In this document: piece by piece, positions 1-7,237 of the stretch
How positions within the stretch are numbered: the first letter of the stretch is position 1
Layout: the number at the start of each line of letters is the position of its first letter
Source of the DNA: Stephanodiscus triporus
Lineage: Eukaryota; Bacillariophyta; Thalassiosirophyceae; Thalassiosirales; Thalassiosiraceae
Reading direction: 5' to 3'
Assembly (NCBI GenBank): GCA_036939755.1
Contig: JALLAZ010000825.1
Span: 1-11,787 of the forward strand
Length of the DNA stretch: 11,787 nt
Program-made: the position numbers and the translations under genes
The notes under the pieces: generated by a model
Databases searched by the model: none
The model's input: only the letters and a program-made list of their open reading frames with translations
Told to the model about the DNA's origin: nothing

Positions 1-270
1 TCCGTCAACCTCGGCACCGGGACGGGTGTGTCCGTGTTGGAATTGGTTGCGGGGATGGCCGAGGCCACCGGCAGGCCGGTGCCGTACGCGATATCGGAAC
101 GAAGGCCCGGGGACGTGGCGGAACTGTACGCCGACGCGACGAATGCGCGGGAGATGCTGGGATGGACGGCCGTACTCGGGACGAGGGAGATGTGCGAGGA
201 CACCTGGAGGTGGCAATCCACGAATCCGATGGGGTACAAGGAGGAGGCGGAGGTCGTGACTGAGAATTGA
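1..270 (+). CDS. galE: UDP-glucose 4-epimerase (GalE), C-terminal 89 residues, 5' partial
   Basis: Frame 1 is open from the window edge to a TGA at 268-270, so only the 3' end of the gene is present. The 89 residues match the C-terminal, substrate-binding part of GalE, the short-chain dehydrogenase that interconverts UDP-glucose and UDP-galactose. Recognisable elements in order are NLGTGTGVSVLELV, RRPGDVAELYAD (the first Arg pair corresponds to the UDP-contacting Arg of E. coli GalE), LGW, and the ending CEDTWRWQSTNPMGY. The NAD-binding Rossmann half and the Tyr-x-x-x-Lys catalytic pair lie upstream of the window. The tail after MGY is about 10 residues and acidic. Other NDP-sugar epimerases share this fold, but the DTWRWQS..P.GY ending is specific to the GalE group. 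No intron is visible in this piece. Confidence 0.93.
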   Translation, partial: SVNLGTGTGVSVLELVAGMAEATGRPVPYAISERRPGDVAELYADATNAREMLGWTAVLGTREMCEDTWRWQSTNPMGYKEEAEVVTEN

Positions 271-323
271 CCAGCCGCGGAACGCACGTTATTCGAAAAG
301 GAACGGTAGATACGATGTTGCGA

Positions 324-329
324 AATAAA
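324..329 (+). terminator. Candidate poly(A) signal AATAAA after galE
   Basis: An exact AATAAA lies 54 nt past the GalE stop codon in AT-rich sequence, a plausible distance for 3' end formation. The hexamer is short and could occur by chance, and poly(A) signals in stramenopiles are often degenerate. Confidence 0.35.
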
Positions 330-446
330 ATGATGCTGTACCAATTTTTCGCTATTAGCAAGCAGATGCATACATACGATGTTCCCTCTCTGTCCACACA
401 GTCGCAAGGAAAGAAACACCTTTGATATACCAATCATTCTCCTCTA

Positions 447-560
447 ATCAGGGGAACAACCTGAGTATGTCCTCGTCCAGTTTTGTAGCACGACCTTGGT
501 AGAAGAGCTCGACGCAGTGATGATGACCCAGCCCCTCTTGAAAATCGCCGAGTCAAATCG
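447..560 (+). pseudogene. Decayed copy of a duplicated coding-like segment (copy 1)
   Basis: This stretch matches 861-970 on the same strand. Positions 494-549 and 904-959 differ at only 4 of 56 bases. Positions 459-480 and 874-895 also align, with a different offset (415 instead of 410), so copy 1 carries 5 extra bases around 481-491. In the frame corresponding to copy 2, copy 1 reads NLSMSSSSF and then hits a stop at 499-501, while the downstream part (VEELDAVMMTQPLLKIAES) continues in another frame. The 5-bp indel therefore breaks the reading frame, as expected of a gene fragment that has decayed after duplication. The function of the parent sequence is unknown. Confidence 0.5.
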
Positions 561-713
561 TATTCTCTCTAGATACCGCCATCCAGATAGGCGCATATTA
601 TTTGTACATCGTACTATTGAGGCGCGCAGACATGATGTGTTGTGTGACGTTTTGAAGCATGCATGCTCAATGCCGCCCGGTCCACACCCTCCACATCAAC
701 AAGTCAACAAGAT

Positions 714-1049
714 ATGACTTCTTCATCGAATGGTACTAGTGCTGCCGCGGCTGACCTCGGCGAGGCGGCGGTCCTCCCCTACTTCGGCGGTCTCGAGGGA
801 GAGGCATGTCGCCTCGCCGTCATCGACGCTTGGAAGGCCCAGAACGACACGAACCAACCGATCGGGGGACATGACCTGAGCGTGTCGTCGTCCAGCGGCA
901 TGACCTTGATAGAAGAGCTCGACGCAGTGATGATGACCGAGCCCCTCTTTCAAATCGCCAAATCGTACTGCCAGTCCCAGAAGACCGTGGCGGCGGGGGT
1001 GCGGTGGTATGTCTCCTCGAGGCGAATTCGGCGGGAAAATACAACATGA
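714..1049 (+). CDS. Possible small hypothetical protein (111 aa) containing copy 2 of the duplicated segment
   Basis: I do not recognise this protein. The frame is open from 663; I chose the ATG at 714 because the protein then begins MTSSSNGTSAAAADL, and the alternative ATG at 663 adds 17 Ser/Thr-rich residues. It has a Ser/Ala-rich start, a middle part (LPYFGGLEGEACRLAVIDAWKAQND) of ordinary globular composition, then the duplicated element SSSSGMTLIEELDAVMMTEPL, and a basic end. The GC content of 740-1005 is higher than that of the flanking DNA, like the true coding regions here. The last 15 codons look less coding-like; a possible donor GTATGT at 1007 could lead to another exon, but I could not place an acceptor. 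It may also be a truncated gene remnant. Confidence 0.35.
   Translation: MTSSSNGTSAAAADLGEAAVLPYFGGLEGEACRLAVIDAWKAQNDTNQPIGGHDLSVSSSSGMTLIEELDAVMMTEPLFQIAKSYCQSQKTVAAGVRWYVSSRRIRRENTT
861..970 (+). repeat. Copy 2 of a direct duplication (partner at 447-560)
   Basis: This is the in-frame partner of the decayed segment about 410 bp upstream. The best-conserved block, 904-959, encodes LIEELDAVMMTEPLFQIA. Differences from copy 1 are a handful of substitutions plus a 5-bp length difference near 896-900. The similarity fades on both sides, so the unit is about 110 bp. Confidence 0.75.
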
Positions 1050-1468
1050 CCTACAATGAGTTCTCTGGGAGGTACGATACTACATACTTACCACGGAGGG
1101 CATTCAAACGGGAGCTCCCGCCACCTCTTCCCACAAGCGCTGCTCGTCACTCACGACATGTGTCTGAAATAAAGTGTCACCTCGTCCCCATTTTTTTCAA
1201 TTCTCTGAAAATCTCTAGATTTGTACATATGCAGGAATTCTTTTCTAATACCATCACGTTCTTCCCTGCATGTAGGAATTCTTTCACACCTAAACAGCCA
1301 ACGACAACCGTAGATCCACCGGATCTGATTCTTGATGATACTTTGGACTTTCCCCCCGCCCCCGCCCCCGCCCACGACCACCCGACCCCAACCTCGTGAG
1401 CCCATCATTGGCGGCAGCATCGACGCGCTCATTTTTTCAAGCAGCATTCAATCATCCATCCACAAATC
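1050..1468. other. Spacer before the PGDH gene
   Basis: About 420 bp without a supported gene. It contains a short direct repeat (aggaattcttt at 1233 and 1274), an AT-rich stretch to about 1345, the C/G tract annotated separately, an inverted CCAAT box (ATTGG, 1407-1411), and a pyrimidine-rich leader directly before the start codon. There is no clear TATA box. Confidence 0.5.
1352..1373 (-). promoter_or_regulatory. G-quadruplex-type tract / GC boxes upstream of the PGDH gene
   Basis: On the + strand this reads C6-G-C5-G-C5-G-C3. The - strand therefore has four G-runs of 3, 5, 5 and 6 separated by single C loops, the canonical form of a very stable G-quadruplex (i-motif on the + strand). It ends 95 bp before the PGDH start codon. 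It also contains repeated GC-box cores. The structure is predicted from the pattern alone. Confidence 0.5.
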
Positions 1469-3025
1469 ATGATCCCGGCCACATTCCGCCACAGGGCACT
1501 GACCGCCGCCCTCTCCAGCGAGACACGGCGGCAAATCTCGGCCACGTCTTCCGTCCTCCTCGCCGACGTGTCCGTCGAGCACGGACGCGGCACGTGGAAG
1601 ACATACGGCGACATCTCCACCTACCGCCCGGGCAAATTCCAGATCAAGACCTTCAACAAGATCTCGCCCCTCGGACTTAAGAAATTCCCCGACGCCAAGT
1701 ACGAGATACGCGAGGGGGACACCGCGGCGAACGCCCACGCGATACTGCTACGCTCGCACAAGCTCAGCGAGGAGGAGGTGCCGCACACCGTCAGGGCCAT
1801 CGCGAGGTGCGGCGCCGGAACGAACAACGTCCCGGTGTCGAGGATGACCGAGCTCGGGATACCGGTCTTCAACACCCCGGGAGCCAACGCCAACGCTGTG
1901 AAGGAGCTCGTCATCGCGGGCATGCTGCTTGGGAGCAGGCGCATAGTCGACGGGATCAACCACATGAAGTCCCTCGGGGAGCAGGGACTTGCCAAGGAGA
2001 GGGTCGAGAAGGACAAGGCCATGTTCGGTGGGAGGGAGATCAAGGGCAAGACGCTCGCGGTCATCGGCCTCGGCCATATCGGTGCGGCGACGGCGCGGGA
2101 CGCGGACCAGCTGGGGATGACCGTGGTGGGATACGATCCGAGCCTGAGCATCGAGAACGCCCTGAAATTGCCGCGCGGCATCAACTTGTCGGATAGCATC
2201 GCCAGCGCCATCAGGAATGCGGACTACATTTCCATCAATATCCCATACATAAAGGGGGAGGGGGGAACTCACGGCATTATCGGCAAAGAGGTTGTGAGCA
2301 ATTTCAAGCCTGGTGCGGTGTTGCTCAACTTTGCGAGGGGGGAGCTGGTGGATAGCGAAGCGCTGAAGGAACACTTGGATAGCAATGATGGAAGGTGAGA
2401 TCATTCATTACTGTAGCGAATGGCGCATTTGGTTCCTGAATACTGCGTTAACCCACTTCGCCATCGAACTACCCCGACTGAACTCATCTCAACAAACCCC
2501 TTTCCATTTTGTTATTTGTATAAATAAAAATATAGGTACGTCTCAGACTTCCCCGATGATCTCCTCTGGTCCCATCCCAACTCCGTCATCCTGCCCCACC
2601 TCGGCGCCTCCACGGAGGAGGCAGAGGACGCCGCCGCGGCCATGGCCGCCGATACCATACGCGACTACCTCGAGACCGGACGCGTGCGCAACTCGGTGAA
2701 CTTCCCAAGCACGTCGCTTCCCGACGCCCCGGAGCATTCGATACGCTTCACCGTAGTCACGAAGAACGTGCCGGGTATGCTCGCGCACATGGCGGAGCAG
2801 TTCGCCGCGTCGAATTTGAACATTCTGCAGCAGATCAACCAGAGTCGCGGCAACGTCGCCTATAATGTTCTCGATGTGGATATTTCGGGACACGACAGCA
2901 TCGTCGATTTTAAGGAGGTTCAGGAGAAGATCACGATGCTGGATGGTGTGCTGAGTAGCCGGGTGATTTACGGTGTCCCGGGGACGGGTTATGCGAAGAA
3001 TTTGGGAGGTGATTACTTTGTGTGA
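1469..3025 (+). CDS. serA: D-3-phosphoglycerate dehydrogenase, 2 exons, 471 aa, probable mitochondrial form
   Basis: Exons are 1469-2394 and 2536-3025. The enzyme oxidises 3-phosphoglycerate to 3-phosphohydroxypyruvate with NAD, the first step of the phosphorylated serine pathway. Residues 1-57 are an extension rich in Arg, Ser, Thr and Ala that resembles a mitochondrial presequence; no diatom plastid ASAFAP motif is seen. The mature part starts FQIKTFNKISPLG and continues with CGAGTNNVP (114-122), NTPGANANAVKEL, and the NAD-binding GLGHIG at 200-205. Catalytic Arg290 sits in NFARGELVD and catalytic His330 in LPHLGAST. The usual catalytic Glu region reads YVSDFPDD, so an Asp appears to stand in its place. 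An ACT domain (about 378-471) ends the protein, suggesting serine or other small-ligand control. The wording is closest to the roughly 390-aa bacterial SerA type. The next gene is convergent. Confidence 0.93.
2395..2535 (+). other. Spliceosomal intron in the PGDH gene (141 nt)
   Basis: The donor is GGAAG|GTGAGA and the acceptor AAATATAG|GTACGT. Splicing joins AG+G as an Arg codon and gives the continuous protein SNDGR-YVSDFPDD, which keeps the family pattern unbroken. The intron is AT-rich, unlike the exons. If retained, a stop codon follows at 2396-2398 and both His330 and the ACT domain are lost. Confidence 0.92.
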
Positions 3026-3086
3026 ACGGTGGATGCTAGTTCATATTTCCAAACAAACGAAACATTAGTTTTGTTCTCTTGACATG

Positions 3087-3092
3087 AATAAA
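3087..3092 (+). terminator. Candidate poly(A) signal AATAAA after the PGDH gene
   Basis: An exact AATAAA begins 62 nt past the PGDH stop, inside the 170-bp AT-rich gap between two convergent genes. No matching signal (TTTATT on the + strand) was seen in this gap for the opposing PPR gene. Confidence 0.45.
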
Positions 3093-3195
3093 TTCTATTG
3101 AGAAATACTAAAAGGCCGATATTTGGTTTACCCTTAAGTTCATGTTGCGGTTATCCCTTACTTCCGAACATTCGCTAGCATCCAACGTTATCATC

Positions 3196-6100
3196 CTACA
3201 TGGGTGTTGGCCATTGTCGTCGAGAAACATTGCGATACCATGAATGGGGAATTTCGCGCTTTGTACCACCTAGAGTTAGTATGACTTTCATGTTTAATTG
3301 AGAAGGCGTATGACGAATGAACTGTCCAAGAACTGCCTTAGAACAGTTACCACGTTTACAAGCTTGGACAAACACATGCTCCATCAGCCTGTGTTTCTCG
3401 GCATCATCTGAGGATAATCTGACACAAACTTTCATCATCGTTCCAAAAGTGACGTGATTTGGTTCACCGTGTAATTCTGGTCTCTTTTTCATGTCCTCGA
3501 AGGCATGAATCTGAGAGCCATTAGAATCAATATCAGTGAAAATGTGAATGAATGAGAATGACGAATAGACATTACTTACAGCTATCACCAAAGCTTCTTT
3601 TTTCTCCGATAAACTCCCGTAGACATTAGCGCAGCAGTTCAACAGACAAGAATTTGCAAACGGATCCGCTCCATGAACGACTCCATTCTTCATTTGATCA
3701 ATCAGACTGTCGTATAATTCTTTGGCCTTTTTCACAGCAGGTAGACCACCGTAATCCTTGCCAGAAGCCCTGGCAAATGCATTAATGACAGTGGAATAAC
3801 TTACGGTTGAAGGTGTAAAATTGTACTCCTCGGAAGATTGCTCGACTTTACGTAAAAAGTCATACGCTCGTTCAGCCGAGCCCGCCTTCTCACACCTTCC
3901 GAATGCGTTGAGAATTGTATCGACGGATGTCGAATCTCCCCGGATGTTCATTCGTTTCATCTTGCCGAATACCTCAAGCGCACTTTCTGGATCGCCGTGT
4001 TTTGCACACACATCCATCACGGCATTGAAGGTCGTAACCGTTGGGCGAATCGGAGACGCCATCAACCTTTCGAGAATGGCAAGGGCTCGTTCTGTGGCGT
4101 ATGGGACCGAGCTCCGTGCATAGCAAGTGATGACCGAGTTGAAAGGAGCGTCGTGACTTGCATTGTTCACGTTTCCGTCCAAAAGCGGTAGCTCCGATTT
4201 ATCTTCGCTGTAATACAAATCGATCATACGATTCAGGATGTTTTCTGCACGAGACGCGGCGTATTCGACGTTTCTCGTTCTCGCCCACGCGCTGATGCAG
4301 GTTACGTAAGCTACCAAGTTGGGACGCACAGTCGAGTCCATGGCGCCTCGTTTTTCCATCTTATTCAGGATGTCCTCGCAGCGAGAGGCTGCATCCTCCC
4401 CAGATCCTCCCTCCACGTTGGCGACGTTCGCCCATGCGTTCATGACCATCGAATACGTCCGGACGTTCGGCGTTAACCCCGTATCCTGCGCGTCATCATC
4501 GGCTGTGATTTCGCGAGGATTTTCGCCGGGCAGATCAAGCTCGCCGCTGTCGGACAATGCCTCCAGCTGGAACAACAGTTCCTGCGCGCGAAGCGCCCCC
4601 TCTCGTCCCCTGTCGCTGGCGGCCCAGGCGTGTATGCAGGTATTGAAAGCCACCGTATTGGGCTTTAACGACATAGACGCCGTCTCCATCGCATGCGTTT
4701 CCCCCTCGACGGTGTTGGCTCCGACGATAACGCGATGGGATGCGTCGCCCTCCTCCTCCGCCCACCCGCGACCGCGACGATCCCTCCCCGCCACGCGATC
4801 GACGTACGCCCGACGTCTCTCGACGGCGAGATTGAGGATGGCGTCGGCGCGCTCGGGCGCGTAGGAGGTCGTCGGGGCGGTCCTGGCGCCGTTCGCCCAC
4901 GCGTCGATGACGCACGCGAGCGTTCGCGCGTTCGGGAGGACGCCGCGGTAGAAGCGCGACGGCCCGCCCTCGCACTCGTCCCTCCATCGTTCCATCGCGA
5001 GGAATACCTCCTCGGCGAGGAAGCCCGCGTCTCTCGATCCGCTCCTCGCGATGGCGTGTATCGCGGAATTCATCGTGATCGCGGACGGCTCGACGGGAGG
5101 CGGGGGCGCAATCGTCGCCGACGACGACGTCGTCTTCCCCGCGTCCTCGATCCTCCCGACGACGCCGCCCTCGTACCGCCGGCATCGATCGAGCATGCGC
5201 ATCAGTATCGCGCGCGCCTCCCGCGCCGCATCCTCCCCGCCGTCGGAATGCGCGAGCGCGTGCAACGTCAGGTTGTACGACGCCGCGCTCGGCGTCAGCG
5301 TCCGCGATCCCCCGCCCCCCCCCTCCGTCGACGACGAGGGCACGCCGTCATCGTCGCGACGATCGAGCAGTAGTCGATCGTGATTCCGCTCGAGCGCGAC
5401 GAGCAACCTCGCGCACTGATCGTACGCCCCTTCCCTCCGCCTGGGGGATCCCATCCCATCGTCGCCGCCGTAGTAGTCGTAGTCGTCGTCGTCGTCGACG
5501 ACGATTGTATGGAAGCGCGACCACCGTGTCATGACCTCGTCGAAGTCCATCGGCCGCAACGTCGACGACGAATCGTCGTCGGCCTCGAGCGATCCCAGAA
5601 GGCGATCGGTCCTCTCGAGGAGATCGTCGTACTCGACCTCCGCGGGGGCCGGTCGTCGTGATGGACGGACGTTCGGCCGCCTCCACGTCGGCGAAGTCGT
5701 CGTAGTCGCAGTCGTCGTAGTCGCAGTTCCGTCCCACGAGCGATCGGAGGACGTAGGCTCGGGGCGGTCGTCGTCGTCGGGGAAGACGGCGCGGCCCCCG
5801 GCGACCCCCCTCCTCGCGACGACGCCGGCGTCCCCGTCCCTCGTCGTCGGGGGGGAAGAAGACGACGTCGTGGTGGGCCGTCGTACCGCCCCCACGTCCG
5901 GCCCTGCCCACGACAACGCGAAGACGTCCGTCCTGAGCAGTTCGGACAGGTCGGGCGGCGGCGGTCGGGGCGGGGCGTCGTCGTCGTCGTCGTCCCCCCC
6001 GCCCAGATGATGATGACGACGACGACGACGATGATGATCGTTTACGACGTCGTCGTCGTCCCCCCCCCCAGCGTCGTCGTCGTCGTTCGAGGACGACGAC

Positions 6101-6423
6101 GACGACGACGACATCGCCGCCGCCCCCGCCGACGAGAGGTAACGACGAGGACGACGCGTATGGCCGACGACGACTGCACCACCACCACCACGGGCGGTCG
6201 CGGATCGCGCGAAGACGACGACGACGGCGGCGGAGGAGGACGAGGCCGAAGTCGTCGCGGTCGCAGTCGTCGTGCGGGCAGCACGACGTTGTCGCGGGGG
6301 GAGGACGATCGTCGTCGCGCCGACGGACAAGGGAGCATTCGACGCCGCCGTAGGACTACTCGCGACGATCATCCGTCGCGATAGCGTCGTCATGGCCCTC
6401 GCGCCCATCGACGGTCGTGCCAT
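3196..6423 (-). CDS. Large pentatricopeptide-repeat (PPR) protein, probably organellar, 1052 aa if spliced
   Basis: The frame is open for 1075 codons; removing the 69-nt intron at 3511-3579 gives 1052 residues. PPR proteins are helical-repeat RNA binders that act in editing, cleavage, stability or translation of mitochondrial or plastid transcripts. I count about 12 PPR units, starting near residues 378, 446, 497, 588, 652, 701, 758, 794, 829, 871, 920 and, past the intron, at PNHVTFGTMMKVC. Typical wording is PNVRTYSMVMNAWA and PTVTTFNAVMDVCAKHG. Residues 1-100 are Arg, Ser, Thr and Ala rich and end RRPRRYLSSAG, which resembles a mitochondrial cleavage site. Residues 104-370 are mostly runs of Asp, Ser, Thr, His and Gly with little predicted fold. 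No DYW or SMR domain is present. The RNA target cannot be read from the sequence. Alternative starts at Met11 or Met18 are possible. Confidence 0.88.
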   Translation of the reverse strand: MARPSMGARAMTTLSRRMIVASSPTAASNAPLSVGATTIVLPPRQRRAARTTTATATTSASSSSAAVVVVFARSATARGGGGAVVVGHTRRPRRYLSSAGAAAMSSSSSSSSNDDDDAGGGDDDDVVNDHHRRRRRHHHLGGGDDDDDDAPPRPPPPDLSELLRTDVFALSWAGPDVGAVRRPTTTSSSSPPTTRDGDAGVVARRGVAGGRAVFPDDDDRPEPTSSDRSWDGTATTTTATTTTSPTWRRPNVRPSRRPAPAEVEYDDLLERTDRLLGSLEADDDSSSTLRPMDFDEVMTRWSRFHTIVVDDDDDYDYYGGDDGMGSPRRREGAYDQCARLLVALERNHDRLLLDRRDDDGVPSSSTEGGGGGSRTLTPSAASYNLTLHALAHSDGGEDAAREARAILMRMLDRCRRYEGGVVGRIEDAGKTTSSSATIAPPPPVEPSAITMNSAIHAIARSGSRDAGFLAEEVFLAMERWRDECEGGPSRFYRGVLPNARTLACVIDAWANGARTAPTTSYAPERADAILNLAVERRRAYVDRVAGRDRRGRGWAEEEGDASHRVIVGANTVEGETHAMETASMSLKPNTVAFNTCIHAWAASDRGREGALRAQELLFQLEALSDSGELDLPGENPREITADDDAQDTGLTPNVRTYSMVMNAWANVANVEGGSGEDAASRCEDILNKMEKRGAMDSTVRPNLVAYVTCISAWARTRNVEYAASRAENILNRMIDLYYSEDKSELPLLDGNVNNASHDAPFNSVITCYARSSVPYATERALAILERLMASPIRPTVTTFNAVMDVCAKHGDPESALEVFGKMKRMNIRGDSTSVDTILNAFGRCEKAGSAERAYDFLRKVEQSSEEYNFTPSTVSYSTVINAFARASGKDYGGLPAVKKAKELYDSLIDQMKNGVVHGADPFANSCLLNCCANVYGSLSEKKEALVIAVSNVYSSFSFIHIFTDIDSNGSQIHAFEDMKKRPELHGEPNHVTFGTMMKVCVRLSSDDAEKHRLMEHVFVQACKRGNCSKAVLGQFIRHTPSQLNMKVILTLGGTKREIPHSWYRNVSRRQWPTPM
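3511..3579 (-). other. In-frame 69-nt intron in the PPR gene
   Basis: Read on the - strand, it has a perfect donor GCT|GTAAGT, a branch-like TTCTAATGG and the acceptor GGCTCTCAG|ATT. It is 69 nt long, phase 0 and free of stop codons, so a simple ORF reading keeps it as 23 residues (949-971, starting VSNVYSSF). Removing it joins EALVIA to IHAFEDMKKR, the normal second helix of a PPR unit, followed by the next unit at PNHVTF. The 23 residues do not fit the repeat. Confidence 0.85.
5990..6130. repeat. GTC/GAC trinucleotide microsatellite cluster in the PPR 5' coding region
   Basis: Successive runs of GTC, GAC and GAT triplets lie here, interrupted by C-runs. On the - strand, in the PPR frame, they encode poly-Ser, poly-Asp and His/Arg runs (about residues 98-150). 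Similar shorter tracts occur near 5470-5510, 5690-5730 and 5770-5780. Such tracts leave several frames open on both strands. Confidence 0.8.
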
Positions 6424-6432
6424 CGTTTTATC

Positions 6433-6445
6433 GATATATATAAAA
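6433..6445. promoter_or_regulatory. TATA-like element next to the PPR start codon
   Basis: The + strand reads TATATATAAAA at 6435-6445, and the - strand reads TTTTATATATA. It is the best TATA-like string near the PPR gene but starts only about 11 nt upstream of the first ATG (6423). If it serves the PPR gene, transcription would begin inside the annotated frame and translation would use Met11 or Met18. It could instead point in the + direction, where no gene is supported nearby, or be chance. Confidence 0.25.
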
Positions 6446-6671
6446 GAATAGGAATGAAACTACGGCATTCGTTGTCTGGCTCCGACCTGCCTCGGCGGGT
6501 GGTCATCGATCCCGCCATAACTGAAAACGCACAAAGATAGAGCGTTCTCACCGCGCTGATTTGCGACATGGAGGTGAGATACCATACCACGATATCGTAA
6601 CATACAGTGCTGTGTGCGTCCTTCATCGTCCGTCGATGTTTAAACAAAGAAGTTTGTATGATGTCCTCCCC

Positions 6672-6796
6672 GACACCATACCACCCAATGGCCCATAATA
6701 ATTGGTCAATCCTGCATGCGGGCTTTCGCGGATTGGTGTCAATCAGGGCTAGGCTCTCGATTTCGACCTGCTGGAGAAACAAAAGAGAGAGGAGAT
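6672..6796 (+). repeat. Degenerate direct repeat, copy A
   Basis: Copy A shares an ordered set of blocks with copy B at 6812-6909: gacaccat, a ggccca element, ttggtcaatcctgcatgc (6702-6719, identical to 6845-6862), gctctcgatttcgacctgc (6753-6771, identical to 6864-6882), and a purine-rich end ggagat. Copy A has an extra block of about 33 bp (6720-6752) between the two identical cores. Confidence 0.8.
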
Positions 6797-6811
6797 GGCC
6801 CCGCCCCCGCT

Positions 6812-6909
6812 GACACCATCCACCCGCCCGATGATGGCCCAATCTTGGTCAATCCTGCATGCAGCTCTCGATTTCGACCTGCCCGGCGAAAACCATCAAA
6901 GGAGGAGAT
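6812..6909 (+). repeat. Degenerate direct repeat, copy B
   Basis: Partner of 6672-6796, shorter because it lacks the block between the two identical cores. The two copies are only about 15 bp apart, so this is a near-tandem duplication that has since diverged. No coding sense was found in either copy. Confidence 0.8.
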
Positions 6910-7210
6910 CAACAGCCGGCCTTCTCGTAATATATTATTATTATTATTCGAGCATCCAGCACCACCCGCATCAACGAATTCAAAAGACCACGAACGAAGG
7001 AAATCTTAAGTAGGTGAGTGGGATGCGCTCTGCGTTGACGAAGACAGTGGCGATGGGGCCCACCCGGCGGCGCCGCGTCGATCTCTCGATCGTACGATGG
7101 GGTCGACGCCGGGAATGGGATAGCGCCGGTCCCTCCAGCGTTCAGGATGGCGAACGCGCCCTGGCGGCGGCGGCGATGGGCACTCGGGGCTCCTTTCTTT
7201 GTGCAGTCGA

Positions 7211-7237
7211 GTCGTCGTCGTCGTCGACGACGACGAC
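7211..7237. repeat. Palindromic (GTC)5(GAC)4 tract
   Basis: Five GTC triplets run directly into four GAC triplets. Positions 7214-7237 are a perfect 24-bp palindrome centred on GTCGAC, able to fold as a loop-poor hairpin or cruciform. Confidence 0.8.

Noticed and set aside
1231..1285. Short direct repeat aggaattcttt as a functional element
   Set aside because: Only 11 bp are shared, 41 bp apart, in low-complexity AT-rich DNA; there is too little signal to interpret.
1621..2404. Antisense ORFs across the PGDH gene
   Set aside because: They are frame shadows of a strongly conserved gene and have no recognisable content.
4319..6384. Long antisense and alternate-frame ORFs across the PPR gene
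   Set aside because: They arise from GC-rich and GTC/GAC repeat sequence that lacks stops in several frames. They show low-complexity Arg/Val/Asp runs and no domains, whereas the - strand frame carries about 12 PPR units.
6672..6909. CRISPR-like or transposon origin of the repeats in the divergent spacer
   Set aside because: There are only two diverged copies with no regular spacers, no terminal inverted repeats, no target-site duplication and no transposase.
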